Shown here piece after piece: positions 57,284 to 64,000 of a DNA stretch of 64,000 nt. The stretch spans positions 26,706,997 through 26,770,996 of the forward strand of contig NC_090953.1 of NCBI RefSeq assembly GCF_040807025.1, read 5' to 3'. Position numbers and translations under genes: made by a program. Position 1 is the stretch's first letter. Each line of letters begins with the position of its first letter. This DNA comes from Struthio camelus (Eukaryota > Chordata > Aves > Struthioniformes > Struthionidae). The notes beneath the pieces were generated by a model. The model searched no databases and was not told the DNA's origin. It saw only the letters and a program-made list of their open reading frames with translations.

Positions 57284-59291
57284 TTGCAGAGACTGTACAG
57301 GCAAGCTTGGCTCAACGAGAGCGATTATCACTAGCGACTCCTGAAACGGTGAGCCCTGCTATTACGGGATAAGGCCATGCTACGGCTGTGCCAGTCCCAC
57401 AAGTAGCTGCTGCTGAAAGGGATGGCCACATGCCCCTCTGTCCCAATCCCACCTTGTCCCTCACGCTGGCTCTGACAGGGAGCTGGTGTAGAGGGTGATG
57501 CTGGTTGGGAACCATTGATTTACGTGGGGAGTTACTTTCTCCCGGTGCAGCTCCGTGAAGCTGCACTCATCATGGGCCCACATAAGCACCGGAGAAAGCA
57601 CGAGGGAAGCAGAGAGAGGACATGGCCAGAAACAGAGCGGCTTTCGCCTCTGCAGGGCGCTTTCCTGTCCAGCTGGCTTTTCTGCAGGGCCAAACACCGT
57701 GCGCTGGGTGAGCAAGCGAGTGAGCCACGCTTTCAGACAAGCCCTGACTTGCGCATGCACAAAATATGCTCTGCTAGCCTCAAACATCTCCGCAAGCCGA
57801 CAGGAAACTGCGGGCTTACTGACCTCCTGCTGCCTCAGGATGTGGGTCTGGGTGCCCCCCTGGTTATGCAAGTGGGAGGCCACCGGACCCCTTGACACAG
57901 GCACCATGGTGGCAGGTCAGGGGCCAGCTCCGTTAGGCTCTCTGCAGCTGAATTTACAACAGCTGGAGCACTGCAGGCCACTCTGCAGAACCAAGAAATG
58001 GAGGGGAACAGCTTCCAAGAAGTGGCTTTTTGTGCGGTATCTGTCACTGTTTTCCTGTACTGTAGACAAAACCAAGGTGGAAAGAGAGGGGCACCTTCAG
58101 AGCTTCTTTAAAAGCTTTTCACCATTCAGACCCCGTGCTGCTCCAGCCTCTTAGAGGAGGAGCCTGAGTGTCCGGGAGCAGCAAGCGCCGGCTGATCCCT
58201 AAGGGATGGGGAGCCGGGTGCGATAACACGACTGGCTGGGCAAGGACCTTGCCTGCCAGGGTCCCTTCCCACCGCCACCAAGCCAGGCAAACAGGGCAGG
58301 CCTGGAGATGCTAGCGAGGCTCAGCAAAGAGTACAGATCACCAGGGAAGTTCACCTGGTGATGAGGCAGGTCCGAGGTCAAGCTGGGAAGTAAATCTGCA
58401 GCTCAGGGTCAGGGTCAGAATCGGGTCTGGCAAGGGTGGTGAGGGTCAGACGCAGTCCAGTGATCACCAGGCAGGTCCATGGTGAAAAGGCAGGTCTGAG
58501 GTCAGGCTGGGACGTCAGACCGCAGGTCAGTGTCCAGATCAATGGGGTCCATGGCTAGGCAGGGACATGGCCGTGACAGAGCCAGAGACTAGTACTCCCA
58601 CAACATAGCGCAGCCAGAGGAAAGGCCTAGGGCTGAGCTTAAATGGGGCTCCTGGGCCCACAGGAAGAGGGTGCATGGTGGTGGGGGGGGGAGGTCCGAG
58701 CTGAGGCTGGTCAGGGCACTGAAGCCTATCAGTGCCCTCAGGGCTGTGACAGAGGGGGTCCCTCTCTCTGCTCAGCAGTGCCAGGAGCAGGCAGAAAGAG
58801 GGCCCAGCATAGCCCCGTGGTCTCATTGAACAGTCTCCCAAGGCCACCCTCCCACTGCTCTCCAAGAACCCAGAAACTCAGCGCAGTGACTCAGAAAAAT
58901 CCAGCTCTGCCCTTGGAGAATATAGGTGTCTTTCTCTCCCTGGGAATGGAGAGAAAAGTGTGACTTGGAGCTGTGATTTGATTTCAGCACACCTGAGCTC
59001 TGTATTCTTGCTCTGGACAAGCCAACATGCTGTCACGGTGCTCCTGAGTCATGGCAAGAGTACGCATGTCTTTCCCACCGGCAGGCGCCACACAGGCAAG
59101 TGTGGGACTCCGGATGGTGTAGCCCATAGAAGAGGGGTTTGCTCTGGGGTGCTCCCCAGGAGTTAGCGAACCCCAGGTGCACCATGGCTGTGGGGTTGCT
59201 GCACCCTGGGGGCACACCCTCTAACCACCCCATGATTGACAAGACCACATGAAGGAGAAGTGACACCGCAGACCCACACCACAAACATCTA

Positions 59292-59812
59292 GGGGCTGTG
59301 GAGCCATCCCCCACAGAACGACCTGTTACTGGGCGTACCGTTACCAACAATTGCTACCCATGCTGGGTACGAGGGCTGGGCTGGGCACGAGGTTACCTGT
59401 TGGTATGCACTCTGCTATTGACTAGAGCCATACAGCTTTTGTATACCTGTGGGCTGGCGTTGTTTCGACTGGGTGTAAAAGAGAGGAAGCCCCATGGGTT
59501 TGTTGCGGACTTGGACCCATGGTCCGCTGGCCTGCAGACCCGAGGACCCACCCGTCAGTGGGGATGCCCCTAATGTCAACAGCGTGGTGAGGAGAATCCG
59601 GGGAAAACTGTACCGGAGGGGTGGCCCGTGAGGGGCGAGAGCGGTCACCGTACCACCGTGCACCCGTGATTTAACCGTACAGCTCTGATAAGTATATGTA
59701 CTTTCAGTTCTGTTATATTTCTCGCTATACTACACTGCACTTTTAGCTTTGTTATAACCTCCCATCTCTAATAAATTCTCACCCTTGACAAATGACAATC
59801 TCCCCGGTTCAG
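59292..59812 (+). mobile_element. possible solo LTR-like fossil, unit 4
   Basis: Same block; AATAAA at 59770-59775. Confidence 0.3.
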
Positions 59813-60221
59813 CGCAGCTAACTCGGGAATCCGAAAGAATCCCAGACACCCCTCTAGTGGCGCGTCACACCCACGCGCTTTGAAGGCTGATGAACTGAGA
59901 AGCCAAAGACTTTGCCCGCAATGCCGCCCCATGGCCAGTTCCTGGGGAAGCAAGAGGGCTTCCTTCTGCCTTGGTTGGGGACTGGAGGGCTGCGTAGGGA
60001 GGGCTCTACCACAGTAACCCCCGGGGGGAGGCTGTGGCAGTCTGAAGGAGTGTGTGTGGGGGGGGAAGGGGCTGGGGAGTCAAAGAGAAAGGACAGGACA
60101 TGAGCCAAGCGCTGAGCAACGACTGAGCTCCAGTTCCTGTGGGGAAGAGGCTCACTTGCTGCCGTGGTGCAGAGGAGGGAGGAGAGTGCAGCGCTCTCTG
60201 GGAGCTGGGAATTCGTGGAAC

Positions 60222-60405
60222 GAGACAGACTGGAAGGGATCTCCGGAGGCCTCTAATTCAACTGCCCGCTCAAAGCAGGACTAGTGCCAAAGCTGGAGCC
60301 GGTCGCTCAGTGCCTGGCCCTGACACATTTTGAATTTGCTCTCCACGGAAGGAGAGTCCAAACTTCTCTGGGCACCTGCTCCACACGGCTTCAATGCTCA
60401 CTGAG
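60222..60405 (-). mobile_element. CR1 LINE 3' tail fragment E, unit 4
   Basis: Same fragment; a 15-bp deletion between two GTTAAC copies lies at its right edge. Confidence 0.82.
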
Positions 60406-60441
60406 TTAACTGGCTGCACCGCTGGTGTTGGCAGCAGGGTT

Positions 60442-62383
60442 TTGGTTTCTATGACCGTGGGACCCTGTTTGAAGATCTGATGGAGAGAGCTGATGGAGAG
60501 AGCTGGGATCCACCTCACCAAGTGGGGCATGCGTGTCTTTGCCAACAGGTTGACCAGCCTGGCAAGGAGGGCTTTAAACTAGGCAAGATGGGGGAAGGGG
60601 AGTGTTATAGAGACAGGATAGTCAGTAAAACACTGCTCACGTCAGGATGCCTCCAGCGGGTGCATGCAGCCAGGGGCACAGCGCGGGACATGGCTATGGA
60701 GCATCCTCTTGCACCTCTCCTGAGAAGCCTGCATGCCCCATTTGGCTCTCTGAAATGCCTGTACACCAATGCACGCGGCATGGGGAATCAGCAGGAAGAA
60801 TTAGAGATCTGTGTGTGGTTGCAGGGCCAGGATCTCGTTGCAGTTACAGAGACGTGGTGCGATAGCTCACGTGACTGGAATGCTGTCATGGATGGCTATG
60901 CACTTTTTAGGAAAGATGGCTATGCACTTTTTAGGAAAGACAGGCTAGGAAGGCGAGGTGCTGTGGAGTTACTCTTTATGTGAGGGAGCAACTAGAATGT
61001 CTGGAGCTCTGCCTCGGGGTGGATGAAGAGCAAGCTGAGAGCTTATGGGTAAGGATTAAAGGGCAGGCTAACATGGGTGACACTGTTGTGGGGGTTTACT
61101 ACAGGCCACCTGATCAGGAAGAAGTAGTCAATGGGGCCTTCTACAGACAGCTGGAAGTAGCCTCACGATCAGAGGCCCTGGTTCTCCCGGGAGACTTCAA
61201 CCACCCTGACATCTGCTGGGAAGAGAGCACAGCTAGGCACAAACAGTCGAGGAGGGTCCTGCAGAGCACTGATGATAACTTCTTGACACAGGTGGTGGAG
61301 ACGCCAACAAGGAGAGGTGTGCTGCTTGACCTTGTGCTAACAAACAAAGGAGGCCTGGTTGGATCTGTGAAGGCTGGGGGCAGCCTTGGCTGTAGTGGAG
61401 TTCAGGCTCCTACGAGGAGGAAGCAGGGCAATAAGTAATATAAGTCAGATCACAACCCTGGACTTCAGGAGAGCTAACTTTGGCCTCTTCAGGGACCTCC
61501 TCAGGGGAATCTCATGGGGTAGGGCCCTAGCAGGAAGAGGGGTCCAGGAGAGCCGGTTAATATTCAAGCATCGTTTCCTCCAGGCTCAAGACGGGTGCAT
61601 CCCTCTTGAGTAGGAAGTCCAGCAAAGTGGGCAGGAGACCTGCATGGATGAGCAAGGAGCTCCTGGCAGAACTCCAACAGAAGAAGGAAGTCTACAGAAT
61701 GTGGAAAAGGGGACAGGCCACTTGGGAGGAATACAGGGACGTTGTCAGAGTGTGCAGGGATGCGACGAGGAAGGCTAAGGCCCAGTTGGAATGAAATCTG
61801 GCAAGGGATGCCAAGGACAACCAGAAGGGCTTCTTCAACTACATCCTGGAGGTCCTCACTGAGCATGTGGAGGACAAGGAGGTGATCAGGAGTAGTCAGC
61901 ACGGGTTCACCAAAGGGAAATCATGCTTGACCTTCTCTGATGGCCTGACTGGCTGGGTAGATGAGGGCAGAGCAGTGGATGCTGTCTCCCTGCACTTCAG
62001 CAAGGCTTCTGACACTGTCTCCCATCACTTTCTCATAGGTAAACTCAGCAAGTGTGGATTGGATGAGTGGACAGTGAGGTGGCCTGAGGACCGGCTGGAT
62101 GGCCGAGCTCAGAGGGTTGTGGTCAGTGGCACAGAGGCCTGTAGCTCGCGCTGTCCCGCAGGGGTCAGTCCTGGGTCCAGTCCTGTTCAACGTATTCATC
62201 GATGACCTGGACGAAGGCACAGAGTGCACCCGCAGCAAGTTTGCTGAGGATACTAAACTGTGGGGGAGTGGCTGACACACCAGAAGGCAGTGCTGCCGTT
62301 CCGAGGGACCAGGACAGGCTGGAGAGCTGGGCGGAGAGGAACCTCCTGAAGTTCAACAAAGGCAAGGGCAGGGTCCTGCCATC
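60442..62383 (+). mobile_element. CR1 LINE copy A, units 4/5
   Basis: Same element, one 13-bp minisatellite copy shorter; 24-bp duplication at 60891-60938. A private R-to-W change lies in the endonuclease region (ICVWLQ in place of ICVRLQ). Confidence 0.95.
60478..60503 (+). repeat. 13-bp minisatellite, 2 copies, unit 4
   Basis: One copy fewer than units 1-3; explains 13 of the 36 bp by which unit 4 is shorter. Confidence 0.95.
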
Positions 62384-62730
62384 AGGAAGCTGTGGATTTA
62401 GCTCCCTGAAGGGAAGGGAGAAACAGCTTTGTGCCCAGGACACCCACACTCTTGTGGGGGGACCTCTCTGTGGTCCACTGCCTGTGAACCACAGCAGTCT
62501 CTGCCCCTCGGGGGCACTTTTGGAGGCCTGGATGCTAAGAAAGCAAAGGAGAAGGTGGGAGAAGATGCTGAGAAAGCAAAGGAGAACACAGGAGGAGCAC
62601 AGACAAGGGGCTGAGGAGTGGCACAGCCACCAACCAGCCCTGGCCAGAGACCTGGAGCGCAGCACTGCGGGGAGTGCTGGTGCACGTGCCCAAAGTGAGA
62701 GGCCCCACCTCTCAGGGAGCGGGGTGGGGC

Positions 62731-62734
62731 AAAA
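62731..62734 (-). terminator. Pol III T4 terminator of iMet, unit 5
   Basis: Minus-strand TTTT, kept even though the gene body carries a D-stem variant. Confidence 0.85.
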
Positions 62735-62740
62735 GGGCCA

Positions 62741-62812
62741 TAGCAGAGGATGGTTTCGATCCATCGACCTCTGGGTTATGGGCCCAGCACACTTCCGCTG
62801 CGCCACTCTGCT
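62741..62812 (-). tRNA. tRNA-iMet-CAT: initiator tRNA-Met (CAT), unit 5, with D-stem variant
   Basis: Same gene with one change: the plus strand reads GCACACTTCC where units 1-4 read GCACGCTTCC. In the tRNA this turns a D-stem C (about position 23) into U, so a G-C pair becomes G-U. Pairing is weakened but not lost, and the promoter boxes are not obviously harmed. The gene is probably still functional. Confidence 0.93.
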
Positions 62813-64000
62813 CCCCCCAGCAGCTTTGTGGGGAGATGGCAGGGCCCTCCCTGCCACTCCCAGGCACTGACCGTGCCAGCTCTTGGGCTCGGGGGGTTGC
62901 CGTTCCTCCTGCCTGGGCCTGGTCCCACGGAGGAAAAAAGTCTCCCCCGGGAAGCCCCAAGGCCGTGGGCCCGGGCTGAAGCCGCCTTGGTTTGCCCTTA
63001 TGACGCCATCTCCTGCCTGGCACAGACCCAGGGGAAAGCGGGGAGTTTGTGTTTGCCCAACTGAGCTGCCTCTGCAGGGGAGGACAGAAACCCCAGAGCC
63101 AGGGGGCAGCCTGCCTGCCTGCATTGTGCTGGGAGCGCTTGCTTCCCAACGAGTGGATGAGTGTCTGATGCTCTCCTAGCCAGGAAAAGGCTCCCCTCCA
63201 CCTGGAGTCACGTGCCTCTCCTGCACACAGTGCTTTCCTTGTGCAGGCTTGGTGAGCCCTGGGAGCCCCCGGTGGCTTTCTGCCCTGGAGAGGCAGGTTC
63301 CACCTCTGCTGGTGACCTGCTGCTGACACACTTCCTCAGAGCCGCTGCCCAGGCCAAGCCTGAAGAGCTGCGCTAGAGTGACCCCTGAGCCCAATGGATG
63401 CTCTCTTGCTGCCATCCCAAGGACGTTTTGGGCACCTCCATTTCAGTCCGCAGCAAGGGAAGGAGGAAGCCCCAAACCAAGTCAACCCTGCTGGCCCCTT
63501 GCTGCCCCACATGACTGAGTTGTGGCAGGGCACCCTGCCAAGGGGGAAAGCCCCATCACCTGGAAGGACTCAGGGACTGGCTCTGTCTCTTGCAAACTGC
63601 CCTGTGCTCACCAAAGACAGCAGCTGCGGTGCTTTAGTGCAAACCAGTGCTGGAGGAAGTAGGAGCAGGGAGGGCAGAGGAAGGCAGGAGTTAAGTGATG
63701 TTAGGAAGGAACTGGTGCAGGCTAGAGCAATGATTCCCAGGTGCTTTCCTGGCAGTGCCCTCTTTCCCAGGGCCCTGGACTTCTCTGCCTTGACAAAGCT
63801 CTGCTTCAGATGTGCCTTCCAGGCCCACCTGCCGTGCAGGCGTGTCAGGGCTCCTTGGCCTTGCTGGTGAGCTGACTGGCAGCTGTGTCCAACGCGGTGT
63901 CCCCACAGCTGTGTTCAACACGGTGTCCAGGCTCTCTGGCCTGGGGCCCAGAGGTGCGCCCCCTCCCCACGGAGCCCATAGTCTTCCTGGGTGGGAAGGA

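Larger units (their letters stand above)
46530..62003 (+). repeat. tRNA macrosatellite, unit 4 (15474 bp)
   Basis: Fourth copy, 36 bp shorter than unit 3. The difference is fully explained by -1 (A-run near 51807), +1 (extra C near 52793), +3 (G-run near 55502), -11 (near 57477), -15 (near 60405) and -13 (one minisatellite copy near 60490). The three larger losses each lie between short direct repeats. All six tRNA loci are kept. Confidence 0.98.
62004..64000 (+). repeat. tRNA macrosatellite, unit 5 (partial, first ~2 kb)
   Basis: Fifth copy, cut by the window end. It contains the CR1 3' part, the iMet gene and part of the following unassigned DNA. The array therefore continues to the right. 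Because unit 1 begins inside a CR1 that elsewhere starts 1.5 kb earlier, it probably continues to the left as well. Confidence 0.97.

Noticed and set aside
1-64000. Ribosomal DNA or histone gene array, since both form tandem repeats of this size range
   Set aside because: No 18S, 5.8S, 28S or 5S text and no histone coding motifs are visible; the only RNA genes found are tRNAs.
1-64000. CRISPR array, integron or other prokaryotic repeat system
   Set aside because: Repeat size, CR1 LINEs, vertebrate tRNA genes with internal Pol III promoters and the absence of dense coding exclude a prokaryote.

Overview
The window is vertebrate nuclear DNA, most likely from a bird. It is GC-rich, has no convincing protein-coding gene, and carries several CR1 LINE fragments whose translated blocks match avian CR1 ORF2 as I remember it. 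The tRNA genes have vertebrate sequences. A crocodilian or turtle cannot be excluded from the sequence alone.

The whole window is one head-to-tail tandem array of a ~15.5 kb unit. There are four complete copies (1-15509, 15510-31019, 31020-46529, 46530-62003) and the first 2.0 kb of a fifth (62004-64000). The unit edges are arbitrary because the array is circularly permuted; I phased it on the first base of the window. The copies differ by scattered single bases and a few short indels. I could account for every length difference: units 1 to 4 are 15509, 15510, 15510 and 15474 bp.

Each unit carries four intact tRNA genes with their own Pol III promoters and T-run terminators: initiator tRNA-Met-CAT (minus), tRNA-Gly-TCC (plus), tRNA-Cys-GCA (plus) and tRNA-Ser-AGA (minus). 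It also carries two decayed relatives: a tRNA-Ser-like pseudogene with promoter boxes still intact (plus) and a tRNA-Gly pseudogene with its B box and terminator lost (plus). The window thus holds 17 intact tRNA genes and 8 tRNA pseudogenes. The pseudogenes and their intact partners sit in duplicated blocks inside the unit; the Ser block is inverted and the Gly block is direct.

Between the tRNA genes, in unit-1 coordinates: the 3' end of a truncated CR1 (to ~385); iMet (738-809); unassigned DNA; psi-Ser (2518-2599); Gly (3100-3171); a minus-strand CR1 3' piece (3296-3530); a plus-strand CR1 3' end (4008-4765); unassigned DNA with a minus-strand ATTAAA signal (~4.8-6.7 kb); a longer minus-strand CR1 3' piece (6755-7595); Cys (8408-8479); Ser-AGA (9147-9228); psi-Gly (9813-9885); an alternating purine-pyrimidine microsatellite (10723-10750); a GGTCA-rich stretch (~11.8-12.05 kb); an AT-richer, LTR-like block with AATAAA (~12.77-13.29 kb); a minus-strand CR1 tail (13700-13890); and a plus-strand CR1 with endonuclease and part of the reverse transcriptase, which runs over the arbitrary unit edge.

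The best candidate for a notable system is the array itself: a tRNA macrosatellite that multiplies a fixed set of initiator-Met, Gly, Cys and Ser tRNA genes together, with variants shared between copies in a mosaic way that suggests ongoing homogenisation.
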